A stretch of DNA of 64,000 nt from Flammeovirgaceae bacterium. GTDB lineage: Bacteria > Bacteroidota > Bacteroidia > Cytophagales > Cyclobacteriaceae. This document shows positions 19,460 to 28,266 of the stretch, in pieces; position 1 is the stretch's first letter; every line of letters begins with the position of its first letter. The DNA lies in NCBI GenBank assembly GCA_016712035.1, contig JADJRT010000007.1:133872-197871 (forward strand), read 5' to 3'. The translations under genes and the position numbers were made by a program. Below the pieces are notes generated by a model. It was given only the letters and a program-made list of their open reading frames with translations, did no database searches and was not told the origin of the DNA.

Positions 19460-20470
19460 TTATGAGTTTTTATTTTCCTGTTCTGTACCAACTGTAATCC
19501 GGAGGCAATTCTCACAGAGGATAACATTCGAACGGTCGCGCACAATAATTCCTCTTTCTACTAACTTCTGATAGACATCCTTTGCCTCTGTCACTTTAAC
19601 TAGTAGAAAGTTTGCATCGGATGGGTAGATTTTTTTTACCAGTTTGATTTTTTGAAGTTCACGTTCTAATTCTTTCCGTTCCGCAATTATCTTGATAACC
19701 CATTCATTTTTTACGCTTTCATTATTTAACCCTTCTTCGGCTGTCTGTTGCGAGAGAATGCTGATGTTATAGGGCGGTTTAATTTTATTTAGAATTGCGA
19801 TTATCTCAGAGCTTGCAAAACAAATTCCTACCCGTAAGGCAGCGAGGCCCCATGCCTTTGATAATGTTTGCAACACGACCAGATTTGGATACTGGTTTAA
19901 CATTGGAATGAATCCTGGAAGATTAGCAAAATCAATATAGGCCTCATCAACAATTACAACACCTTTAAACTCCTGAAGTATTTGTATAATTCTGTCAAAT
20001 GATAAAAGATTGCCGGAAGGATTATTAGGACTGCATAGAAAAATTAATTTAGTATCACGATCCCAAGTGTTCTTAATGGATTCAACATCAAGATCGAAGT
20101 CAGCGGTAAGCGAAACGGTTTTGATGATCACGTTATTAATCTCGGCACTTACTGTATACATGCCGTAGGTAGGCTGCGGAATCAAAATATTATCTATACC
20201 AGGTTCGCAGAAGGCACGAATCATTAAATCTATCGGTTCATCACTTCCGTTACCAAGAAAAATTTGTTTTTTGGGTACCTTCTTGATAGCCGATATTTTC
20301 TGTTTGAGTTTATTCTGATGCGGATCCGGATACCTGTGGTATAAGGCGGTATAGGGGTTTTCATTTGCATCCAAGTAAACAGAGGCAGTACCCTTAAAAT
20401 CATCACGCGCTGATGAATAGGGTTTAAGATTCAATACATTTTTGCGCACCAATTTCTCTAGCTCAAACAT
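19460..20470 (-). CDS. hisC: Histidinol-phosphate aminotransferase
   Basis: 336 residues, fold-type I PLP enzyme. Visible are 'YLDANENPY', 'FLGNGSDEPIDLMIRAF' (cofactor phosphate and ring contacts), 'FLCSPNNPSGN', 'VVDEAYIDFA', and the Schiff-base Lys in 'LSKAWGLAALRVG'. Converts imidazole acetol phosphate to L-histidinol phosphate. It is slightly shorter than typical but intact. Five bases from hisD. Confidence 0.98.
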   Translation of the reverse strand: MFELEKLVRKNVLNLKPYSSARDDFKGTASVYLDANENPYTALYHRYPDPHQNKLKQKISAIKKVPKKQIFLGNGSDEPIDLMIRAFCEPGIDNILIPQPTYGMYTVSAEINNVIIKTVSLTADFDLDVESIKNTWDRDTKLIFLCSPNNPSGNLLSFDRIIQILQEFKGVVIVDEAYIDFANLPGFIPMLNQYPNLVVLQTLSKAWGLAALRVGICFASSEIIAILNKIKPPYNISILSQQTAEEGLNNESVKNEWVIKIIAERKELERELQKIKLVKKIYPSDANFLLVKVTEAKDVYQKLVERGIIVRDRSNVILCENCLRITVGTEQENKNS

Positions 20471-20475
20471 AACAA

Positions 20476-21750
20476 TCAGTTTTTCCTTACCCGCACTGCT
20501 GCGGCATGCCCTTTTAGTTGTTCGGCTTCAGCCATTTCCTCAACAATAGGACCTAATATGTCAAGCCCGGCCTTTGTAATTTGTTGAACCGTTATGTACT
20601 TCATAAAGCTCTCTAACGCTACACCTCCGAAAGCTTTCGCGAATCCATTAGTCGGTAATGTATGATTGGTGCCGGAAGCGTAATCTCCGGCCGCTTCAGG
20701 TGTATAGGGCCCAAGAAAGATCGATCCGGCATTCACAATTTGATCTACGAGCGTTTCGCAATCTTTTGTATTGATAATTAAATGTTCGGTAGCAAACTCG
20801 TTAACAAATTGAATTAACCCGGGTTTGGTATCGAATGTAATGCAAAGACTGTTTGATAGGGCTGCCCGCGCTATTTCTTGTCGCGGTAATTCCAACACCT
20901 GCTTTTCGATTTCTTCCATTACTTGGCTAATCATCTGATCGTTGGTAGTGGTTAGCACTACTTGACTGTCCGCCCCATGTTCTGCCTGCGACAATAAATC
21001 AGCAGCAACATATGCTGGATTGGCAAATTCATCTGCAATTATTAAAACCTCTGAAGGTCCTGCGGGCATATCAATTGCTATACCTTCCTGACTGATCAAT
21101 TGTTTTGCTTTAGTCACATATTGATTGCCAGGGCCAAAAATTTTACTTACACCGGGAATGCTTTCCGTGCCAAAGGCCATAGCTGCGATCGCTTGCGCGC
21201 CTCCAACTTTAAAAATCTTTTTTACCCCCGTCAGGTGTGCGGCAAACAAAATGGCGGGATGTATCTTCCCTGATTGATCGGGGGGAGAACAAAGAATTAC
21301 CTCTTCGCATCCCGCTAAACGGGCAGGAATGGCAAGCATCAATACAGTCGAAAATAAAGGCGCGGAGCCACCGGGTATATAAATACCTACCTTTTGAATA
21401 GCCGTGGCCTTACGCCAGCATGTTACACCAGGCATCGTTTCAATTCGCTCTGTAGGTCGTCTTTGGGCCAAATGAAATATCTCAATATTTTTAGAAGCTG
21501 AAAGTATCGCAGACTTTAACGAAGCAGGAACTAATGCAATAGCGTCTTCAATCTCTTGCGATGAAACGTGTAACTGCTCTATCTCAACCTTGTCAAATTG
21601 AAGAGTTAGTTCTCGTATCGCTTCGTCACCTGATTTCTTAACCCGATTCAATACGTTTGTAACAGCACCTTCCAGATAGTCTAACTCCATTTGTGGCCTT
21701 TCGCACAACGTGGGCCATTCTGATTTTGATGGGTTGTTGATAATTTTCAT
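20476..21750 (-). CDS. hisD: Histidinol dehydrogenase
   Basis: 424 residues, full length. Zinc enzyme oxidising L-histidinol twice with NAD to L-histidine. Contains 'VGIYIPGGSAPLFSTVLM', 'GGAQAIAAMAFGT', 'GPGNQYVTKAK', 'DMPAGPSEVLIIAD', 'AEHGADSQVVL' (zinc and catalytic residues) and 'FATEHLIIN'. Follows hisG by nine bases. Confidence 0.98.
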   Translation of the reverse strand: MKIINNPSKSEWPTLCERPQMELDYLEGAVTNVLNRVKKSGDEAIRELTLQFDKVEIEQLHVSSQEIEDAIALVPASLKSAILSASKNIEIFHLAQRRPTERIETMPGVTCWRKATAIQKVGIYIPGGSAPLFSTVLMLAIPARLAGCEEVILCSPPDQSGKIHPAILFAAHLTGVKKIFKVGGAQAIAAMAFGTESIPGVSKIFGPGNQYVTKAKQLISQEGIAIDMPAGPSEVLIIADEFANPAYVAADLLSQAEHGADSQVVLTTTNDQMISQVMEEIEKQVLELPRQEIARAALSNSLCITFDTKPGLIQFVNEFATEHLIINTKDCETLVDQIVNAGSIFLGPYTPEAAGDYASGTNHTLPTNGFAKAFGGVALESFMKYITVQQITKAGLDILGPIVEEMAEAEQLKGHAAAVRVRKN

Positions 21751-21759
21751 AGCTGATTA

Positions 21760-22620
21760 TTAGGCAATCATTTTTTCAATAGGTATCACTAAAATTCCTT
21801 CTGCTCCCAAAGATTTCAATTGCCCAATCTTTTCCCAAAAATCATTTTCATCAACAACCGAATGCAGTGACGACCACCCTGGTCTGCTCAGGGGCATAAT
21901 CGTAGGACTTTTCATGCCGGGAATTACGCTTGTTATTTTTTCAATAGCCTCGTTAGGGCAGTTTAACAAAATGTATTTATTATTCTTTGCTGATTGTACT
22001 GCTTGAATCCGAAACATCAATTGATCGAGAATCGCTTTTTTAGCGGGCTCAAGTTCTGGGGTTGCAATGAGTACAGCTTCCGATTGAAGGACAACTTCTA
22101 CTTCTTTTAATCCATTGCTTAAAAGCGTACTGCCCGTGCTTACGATATCACAAATGGCATCGGCTAACCCGATACCAGGCGCGATCTCTACGGATCCGCT
22201 GATCTCATGAATACCAGCTTCAATTTTATTCTTTTTTAAGAATTGACTTACAATAGTAGGGTAGGAGGTTGCAATATTTTTACCTACAAGAAAGGATAAT
22301 CCGGTATAATTTTCGCCACGCGGAATAGCTATGCATAATCTGCATTTTGCGAAGTCAAGTCGTTTAACAAGTTCGTTATTCTTTTGTTTTTCAATCCACA
22401 CATTTTCACCTACAATACCCACATCTGCCACGCGGTCTTCTACATATTGAGGGATGTCATCATCGCGGAGAAACAATAATTCAATAGGCAGGTTTCTAAT
22501 CTGTGCCTTTAATTGATCGCGGCCGTTGCTGAATTGTAGTCCACTTTCCTTTAAAAGTTTCAGTGAGTCTTCCTGAAGTCTGCCCGACTTTTGAATAGCG
22601 ATTCGTAATAGCGTGCTCAT
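21760..22620 (-). CDS. hisG: ATP phosphoribosyltransferase, long form
   Basis: 286 residues: the long, self-sufficient HisG with a C-terminal regulatory ACT-like domain, so no HisZ is expected. 'LRIAIQKSGRLQEDSLKLL', 'FLRDDDIPQYVEDRVADVGI', and the PRPP-binding 'DAICDIVSTGSTLLSNGL' are visible; the last ~80 residues ('SAKNNKYILLNCP', 'GMKSPTIMPLS') form the feedback domain. Catalyses the first committed step and is the promoter-proximal gene, preceded by a leader peptide and terminator. Confidence 0.98.
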   Translation of the reverse strand: MSTLLRIAIQKSGRLQEDSLKLLKESGLQFSNGRDQLKAQIRNLPIELLFLRDDDIPQYVEDRVADVGIVGENVWIEKQKNNELVKRLDFAKCRLCIAIPRGENYTGLSFLVGKNIATSYPTIVSQFLKKNKIEAGIHEISGSVEIAPGIGLADAICDIVSTGSTLLSNGLKEVEVVLQSEAVLIATPELEPAKKAILDQLMFRIQAVQSAKNNKYILLNCPNEAIEKITSVIPGMKSPTIMPLSRPGWSSLHSVVDENDFWEKIGQLKSLGAEGILVIPIEKMIA

Positions 22621-22645
22621 AGTTTAAGTTTACTAGTTATAAAAC

Positions 22646-22683
22646 AAAAAAAGGCCTACCCCGTGTGTGGCAAGCCTTTTTGA
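22646..22683 (-). terminator. Attenuator terminator hairpin of the his operon
   Basis: On the minus strand a 13-bp stem (aaaaaggcttgcc pairing with ggtaggccttttt, two G-U pairs) with an 8-base loop is followed by a T run. It ends about 25 bases before the hisG start and begins about 20 bases after the stop of a His-rich leader ORF. Position between leader and first structural gene fits a transcription attenuator rather than an end-of-gene terminator. Confidence 0.85.
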
Positions 22684-22700
22684 AATCAGTTTATTTTAAA

Positions 22701-22769
22701 TCAAAACAAAGCAGTGCCACTGATGCGGTTTGCATGATGGTGGCTATGTGTGTTTTGAGTGTAAATCAT
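22701..22769 (-). CDS. hisL: his operon leader peptide
   Basis: A 22-codon ORF with an ATG at 22769 and TGA at 22701-22703. Residues 7-12 read T-H-S-H-H-H, so four of five consecutive codons (8-12) are His. It lies just upstream of the terminator hairpin and hisG. By analogy with enterobacterial his leaders, stalling of ribosomes at the His codons when charged tRNA-His is scarce would favour an alternative RNA fold and transcription into the operon. Too short for most gene finders; the His cluster is the evidence. Confidence 0.85.
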   Translation of the reverse strand: MIYTQNTHSHHHANRISGTALF

Positions 22770-22933
22770 AATTAGGCCCCAAAGAAAAAGATTACTTTCT
22801 ATTATTCAAAATATAATGAAGATAAAAAATCAAACGAAGACCCCCGGCTTCGTTTGCACCCTTTGGGAAAGTGAAAATATCATTACTTATTGCTGTTTAT
22901 ATCGTTGATTTGTGTAGAAAAAATGGAATGGAA

Positions 22934-23947
22934 ATGAAGAAGTGGATTTTTATTTTGTTGCTGATTAGTTGTGCCGATTCCAAGGAATCAAAGCTCCAAA
23001 AGTTTTTATTAAAGGGCAATTTAGCGCTCAAAGAACGGAATTTTGACCAGGCCAGTTATTATTATGGTGAGGCAATTAAAGTAGATAATTGTTTTGCAGA
23101 TGCCTGGAACAATTTGGGCACGGTTTACTTCGAACAACAACGATATGATCTTGCTTTGGAAAATTATGAAAAGGCGCTTACCTGTAGCCCTGATTTTATA
23201 TACGCATTATTTAACCATGCCAATACAGCCTATGAGCTAAAAGAATATTATAAGGCGCTTGATGACTTGGATAAAGTCATTCGATTAAAGCCAGATACCG
23301 TATTGGCATATTTTACCCAAGGGCTCGTATTTACAAAAATGCGGGAGTTTAACAAGGCGCTCACTGCCTTTGAAAAGGCAGAATCAATGGACTCAAACAA
23401 TGTAGATTACCTGGTTAATCATGCCACGGTTCAATACTATCTCGGAAAATATGATGTTGCCAAAGAGGAATTATCCCGTGCAGTTAAAATTAGGCCCGAG
23501 GAGTCTAACATCTACAATACACTTTCCTTAATAGAAACAGAACAAGCTAATTATAGCCAAGCCCTTGAGCTAGTTGAGAAGGCACTAACCCTATCTCCAC
23601 GACAACCTTATTTCCTAAATAACCGAGGGTTCATTTATCTGAGTATGAATGATTACGAGAAGGCTGAGCAGGATATCAACGATAGTATTGGCTTGGATCC
23701 GTATAATGCCTGGGCCTATCGAAATAAAGGAATTTTATACCTTATTCGTAGGGATTATAAATCTGCTGAACGCTTATTGAAACAAGCCTTGGATATAGAT
23801 CCCTTTGTTGATAAAATTTATTTCTACTTGGGTATGACCTATCTGAATTCTGGTAATCCAGGATTAGCGTGTGTTGCTTTCAAAAAATCAGAAGAGCGAG
23901 GCGACCGCATGCTTACTGCCGATCTTATTAAAGCGTGTAATAAATAG
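22934..23947 (+). CDS. TPR-repeat lipoprotein
   Basis: About 337 residues from ATG 22934 (an ATG at 22928 also fits). This start gives a short lipoprotein signal 'WIFILLLISCADS'; open frame continues upstream to 22871 but would bury the signal. The remainder is a run of about nine TPR units, e.g. 'AWNNLGTVYFEQQRYDLALE', 'ALFNHANTAYELKEYYKALD', 'YFYLGMTYLNSGNPGLACVA'. A periplasmic or outer-membrane scaffold is likely; partner unknown. Divergent from the his operon, sharing a ~160-base intergenic region with its leader, and convergent with the next gene. Confidence 0.88.
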   Translation: MKKWIFILLLISCADSKESKLQKFLLKGNLALKERNFDQASYYYGEAIKVDNCFADAWNNLGTVYFEQQRYDLALENYEKALTCSPDFIYALFNHANTAYELKEYYKALDDLDKVIRLKPDTVLAYFTQGLVFTKMREFNKALTAFEKAESMDSNNVDYLVNHATVQYYLGKYDVAKEELSRAVKIRPEESNIYNTLSLIETEQANYSQALELVEKALTLSPRQPYFLNNRGFIYLSMNDYEKAEQDINDSIGLDPYNAWAYRNKGILYLIRRDYKSAERLLKQALDIDPFVDKIYFYLGMTYLNSGNPGLACVAFKKSEERGDRMLTADLIKACNK

Positions 23948-23948
23948 A

Positions 23949-25388
23949 TTAGGGAGTTTTGTATTTATACGTGGCATCGTCAATGATCAATACCCAATCC
24001 TGCCCGTCTTTTGGTGGCGTAAAAGTTACTACTCCCTTGCTTGCTGTATCTTTTTCTTTTAGTGATTTTCCTGTGCGGGGTCATACCAGGTAATATTTTT
24101 TTCTCTCCGGTTATTTTTTTCAAGTCAACAGAAATGGGAGCGTTTTGGGGTAAATAGATAAAGGGAAAGGTTCCATTTTCATCGCGTGAAGCAATAATCA
24201 AATCTTTGTAGCCGGAACCTTGGTGGGATGTTACCAGGTTTTGCTCTGCTCTTGCTGAATAATAGGGCCGAGAAAGCATAAGTTTTTTGAGATACTGCAT
24301 TTGGTAGGCACCCTCCGCTTTGGCTGCAACTTGCCAGTGGATTAGTGTATCACCTACATTAATAGCAGGATTTAGTTCTGGATTGAAAAATTGCCAGATT
24401 TCGTGGTGACCGTAGGTTACTCCACAGGCGCCCGCAAAACTGATCGATACGTTCGGGCACGCACATCGTAGGCGGTAAAATATCCACGTTCCTTGCGTGT
24501 CCATTTACCATCCCAGGGATTTACCGGATGATCTTCATAGCAAGGCTCCATGTCCAAGGTAGGCTTTACTGGCTTTAGAGCTAAGTCGCGCAGTACCCAA
24601 TTCCAGGCTTCAGCTTCACGCGATCCGTGTCCGGATTGAAATGCATCCATATCGAGCCAGGGTTCATCGTGAATGAATTGAGAAGTTGAATTAGATCCAC
24701 CAGCAGGGTGATAGGTGATGAAAGCCTCAGGACCCAACACAGATTCAATTCCCTTAGCCATGGCGCGCCAGATAGCACGATCATCCCTTTCTATTTCAAC
24801 GCCATCAACTTTCCGTTTATACACGGCAGGCCGATCGCCACCTAAAATCCAAAGTATATTCCAATAATTTGAATATCTCTTTGCAAGGGTTGCTCCATAG
24901 ATTTGTGCGTTTTGTTCATTGAAAATTGGAGGGCCATCGCCCCATTGTGGAGTCACCTTATCACCCCATGTTGGTAAAAACCCAACATACATTCCCTTAT
25001 CCGCTATGCGGTTGATTATAAAATCTACATGATCCCAATAATCATATTCTTCGTCATTGGCTGGATTAGCACCTGGGGTTATAGCTAATCGGGTAGGGTC
25101 TTCATCAATAACCGGCAGATCTCCATAACGGTTAGGCTGGCGGATTCCATTAAATTCCGCTAATGCTACGGCCTGAATCACATTGAATCCTTGTGTCTTA
25201 CGGATTTCCAGAAAAGCTTCGGCTTCTTCTCGGGTTAACCGGTGGAATAACTCCCAGTCAGTATCGCCAAGCCAAAAAAAAGGCTTACCGTCTACGGTGG
25301 TTAAATAACGTTGATTGGTGCTTACTCTAATTTGCCCGAAGGATGATTGGAAGCAAATAAAAAGGCCTACTAAAAGGAAATACCTCAT
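23949..25388 (-). CDS. DUF4038-type (GH140 apiosidase-like) secreted glycoside hydrolase (frameshifted)
   Basis: Start ATG 25388 gives a signal peptide ending 'CFQSSFGQ'. The catalytic barrel matches the DUF4038/apiosidase-like group: 'TTVDGKPFFWLGDTDWELFH', 'EIRKTQGFNVIQAVALAEFN', 'WNILWILGGDRPA' and 'PTLDMEPCYEDHPVN'. At 24420-24445 the frame shifts and continues 'GVTYGHHEIWQFF' and a C-terminal beta domain. Two further indels near 24098 and 24073 disturb the end; repaired, the protein finishes 'DDATYKYKTP' at 23949. Family members remove apiose or related side chains from plant pectin; here only a sugar-hydrolase role is inferred. Confidence 0.85.
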
Positions 25389-25476
25389 ATCTTTGACGAT
25401 TGATGATGTCATAGAGGTAACGAAAATACAAAAATCACAAGGTATTTGTGGCATTGTCATCGATAAGTGAAACTAA

Positions 25477-26106
25477 ATGAAATTAGACTACTCGTTATTA
25501 TCCCAACGTTTAAAGGCTCCATTACCCGGTCCACAAGCCCATGAACCACTACGCGCAACGCCAATAGGTCTCATTAAACCGAGGTTTGAACATCGGTCGC
25601 CACCTAAACCCGGCAGTGTACTTATCTTACTGTATGAAGAAAAGGGTAATGCCATGTTTCCACTTACAAAGCGTCCCGATTATCTTGGCGCCCATGGCGG
25701 GCAAATAAGTTTACCCGGGGGCAAAGCGGAGGCTGGAGAAACCCGAATTGAAACTGCCTTACGGGAAGCCGAAGAGGAGATTGGTATACGGGCCTCTCAA
25801 ATCGAAATTTTAGGTGTGTTGACAGAGTTTTTTGTTATACCCAGCAATTTTTTAATAACTCCCGTTATAGGCTATCTAAAAGGGAGCCCTGAATTCGTCC
25901 CCGATTCGAAGGAAGTAAAAAAAATAATTAATGCCTCGGTAGAGAATTTGCTTCATGCGGATGCTGTGCTTACCAAGGAAATTTTGGCTGCTAATAAGTT
26001 CCAGATGTCGGCTCCACACTTTGAAATTGAAAATGAAATAGTGTGGGGCGCCACGGCCATGATGTTGAATGAGTTTAGAGAAGTACTCAAAGAACTGAAT
26101 TACTGA
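25477..26106 (+). CDS. NUDIX hydrolase, CoA pyrophosphatase type
   Basis: 209 residues. The complete NUDIX box is visible ('GKAEAGETRIETALREAEEE' followed by 'IGI'), preceded by 'HGGQISLPGG', a pattern typical of the NudL/YeaB CoA-pyrophosphatase subgroup ('R...GQ.SFPGG'). Likely hydrolyses CoA or acyl-CoA to 3'-phosphoadenosine 5'-phosphate and phosphopantetheine. The C-terminus ends two bases before the convergent glycoside hydrolase stop. Confidence 0.92.
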   Translation: MKLDYSLLSQRLKAPLPGPQAHEPLRATPIGLIKPRFEHRSPPKPGSVLILLYEEKGNAMFPLTKRPDYLGAHGGQISLPGGKAEAGETRIETALREAEEEIGIRASQIEILGVLTEFFVIPSNFLITPVIGYLKGSPEFVPDSKEVKKIINASVENLLHADAVLTKEILAANKFQMSAPHFEIENEIVWGATAMMLNEFREVLKELNY

Positions 26107-26107
26107 T

Positions 26108-28036
26108 CTAATAGAACTCAATTTCCGAAAATGCGACTTGCTTTGATGAGTGTTTAAAACTTATCCTGAACCGAGTGCTACTTACCTTATCAAATTGAAA
26201 TGAGTTTGCTGTGTTGCCGATTAATTTTCCAGTTTGATTTTGAACGGGTTTCCATTCGCCATTAGTTTGAAATTCGACAATCAAGTTTTCAGGGATTTCA
26301 AATGTGACGTGATCAGTAAAGGGATATATTTTTAGCATCGAAATTTCATGGACTTTCCCAAAATCTATTTCGAGCCAATCGGCATTTTTCTGTGACCCAA
26401 AGGTTGTCCATCTATTTGTGATTTCAGGGAAATACCAAATCTTTCCATCAATAATTTGTAGAAGCGAATCTTGCTGGGAATTAACTGAGGCCGACAGTTT
26501 TGGGAAAGCATTTTTGCTAATATTCAAAGCATAATTTTCTTTTGATTCGCTTACTTTATTCACGATTGGTTCGCCAATATAAACCTGTATTTTTCCTTCC
26601 TTCTTTTCCAGTTTAGCCTTTTTGCCATCCACCAGGACCGAGATGCCCTTTCCCATTTTATATTTTTTGCCATCTTTATCATAAACTATTGTAACCTGAT
26701 GACCATGATATGAAACATCGCCTAGATAAAAGTAATCGATGGAATTATCAATCAGAGGATTAATGGTAAGTGTATCGCTTTCCGATGGACGAATTCCACA
26801 AAGACCCGTAATAACCAGGTTATTGTACGATGAATGCAGATAATGATTGCTCCAATAGAAATAAACGATAGGCCCACCAAGATTTGGATCATAATTTTCT
26901 ACGAGATTTATTTTTCCATCCGGTAGATAATGCTGCCGAGTGAAAAGTCTTAATGATTTTAGGTAATCGGTAGATGTAAGAATATCTTGATCGTAACTGT
27001 TTATAAAGTTGGCCATTCCTGTAATTGCCTGACTGGTTTGATAGGGCCAGCTGGGTCCATTCCATTGGCTTCCGCGCTTGCCTTCATGAAATGTAAACTG
27101 TTTGAAGTAATATTCATACGTTGGTTCATTCGTGCGAAAGCCATATCTCCCTAACAGGTGAGAGGTGTCAGTCAGGTGTTTCCAGGCCGCATGATAGATT
27201 GGATTATCCTCAGGAAGATTAAAATCCAAGGCGCAAATCCTGCCAACTCCCGGCCCCGAATGAAATCCCAGTAGTGAACAAATTGATTATCAACTTTAAA
27301 ACGATCAATGAAATGCTGAAGCGAATCATTCCACAAGTCTTGCTGAACTCTGATTTGAAGTGCAGCTGCTTTTTGATTGTATTCCAAACTTGTAGCTGCA
27401 TCACCTTTCAATGCCGCAATTCGTGCAATTGCCAGTGCGTTACCATACATATAACTGTTAACAGTTGGTCTGAATGCTTCCCCACCATCGAAGCCTTCTT
27501 TACCTCCGGTTGCATCAATGGAAGCAATTGTATATTCAGTGGCATCCGGCATAGCGGGTATATAATATAGGTTCTTTGCAACGTCCCAATGATCGTCCCA
27601 TCCCTTGAAAATAGCTTTCATTCTGTCGAGTTGATTAATCACTAAATCTTTATCCGCGTTAACGAGATAGCTGGCATAGGTGGCATCGGCAACACTTTCG
27701 CTATACTGTCTATTATTTCCGCTTCAAGTATGCCATGGGAGGGTCCCCCTGCGCCTAGACAAGGACGCCGGGAGGCAGCAACACTGGGGCGGGGCCGCCC
27801 CGGGCGGGGTAAAATCGGGTAAATTTCCGGGCCTGGGGAGGGGGGGCCGGGTCTCTTTGTCGGCATTCAAAAATAGGAACGTTGTCAAGATACCACTGAT
27901 AGTCTTCATTGAATTTTTCTTTAGCAATTTGGGTATGATTGGGTAATTGTTCACAGGAAGAGAAAACGAACAAAAATATTGAGCCAAGGAATAGACCCAC
28001 TAAATTCATAAATAGGAAACAATTTCTAGGTTTCAT
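26108..28036 (-). CDS. MGH1-like (six-hairpin) glycoside hydrolase lipoprotein, disrupted by frameshifts and a GC-rich scar
   Basis: The N-terminus (ATG 28036) is a lipoprotein signal ('IFLFVFSSC') leading to 'DYQWYLDNVPIFEC', where the family usually continues 'PDKE'. Then come about 120 bases of GC-rich unrelated sequence (27736-27857). Coding resumes at about 27735 ('YSESVADATYASYLV', 'MKAIFKGWDDHWD'). A missing base near 27222 joins 'GFAPW' to 'FNLPEDNPIYHAAWKHL'. The catalytic-domain block 'GSQWNGPSWPYQTSQAITGM' follows, and the C-terminal ~130 residues look like a discoidin-type carbohydrate-binding domain ('ADWLEIDFGKVHEI'). An exo-glycosidase of the GH63/GH95-like superfamily is likely. 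As printed it could not make a full protein. Confidence 0.8.
27736..27857. other. GC-rich scar replacing part of a glycoside hydrolase gene
   Basis: About 120 bases of very high G+C (81 of 110 bases in 27741-27850 by my count) against a window near 40%. It is full of G and C homopolymers, has no open frame matching the gene, and interrupts a conserved region. It replaces the segment that in relatives carries the 'YYFRW' to 'AGHH' region. No inverted ends or target duplication are visible. Confidence 0.75.
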
Positions 28037-28220
28037 TGGTATAAGTTGCTTGCTCATGTTATCTATACTTTACAAATCTCTGCTAAGACACGCAGTCCTT
28101 AAAAATACAATGTCGTCAAACGTATTTTGTTTCTCCGCTTCAACTTCAGTTTCTAGCTCATCTATTATATAAATAAAATTATTGTTTTTTTAACAAGAAT
28201 TTGGATTTTGCATGCTCTAA

Positions 28221-28250
28221 AAAAGAAAAGCGCTCGAGGCGCTTTCTTAA
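28221..28250 (-). terminator. Terminator downstream of aconitase gene
   Basis: Stem aaagcgc / gcgcttt (28227-28233 and 28239-28245) with a 5-base loop. On the minus strand it is followed by a T-rich run, and it lies about 20 bases after the repaired end of the aconitase tail. Confidence 0.8.
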
Positions 28251-28266
28251 TTCAAGTTTTCAAAGA

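Noticed and set aside
27700..27735. 'YYFRF' reading on the + strand beside the GC-rich scar, suggesting an inverted piece of the hydrolase gene
   Set aside because: The minus strand reads 'NNRQYSESVADATY', which continues correctly into the conserved gene, so the + strand match is chance.
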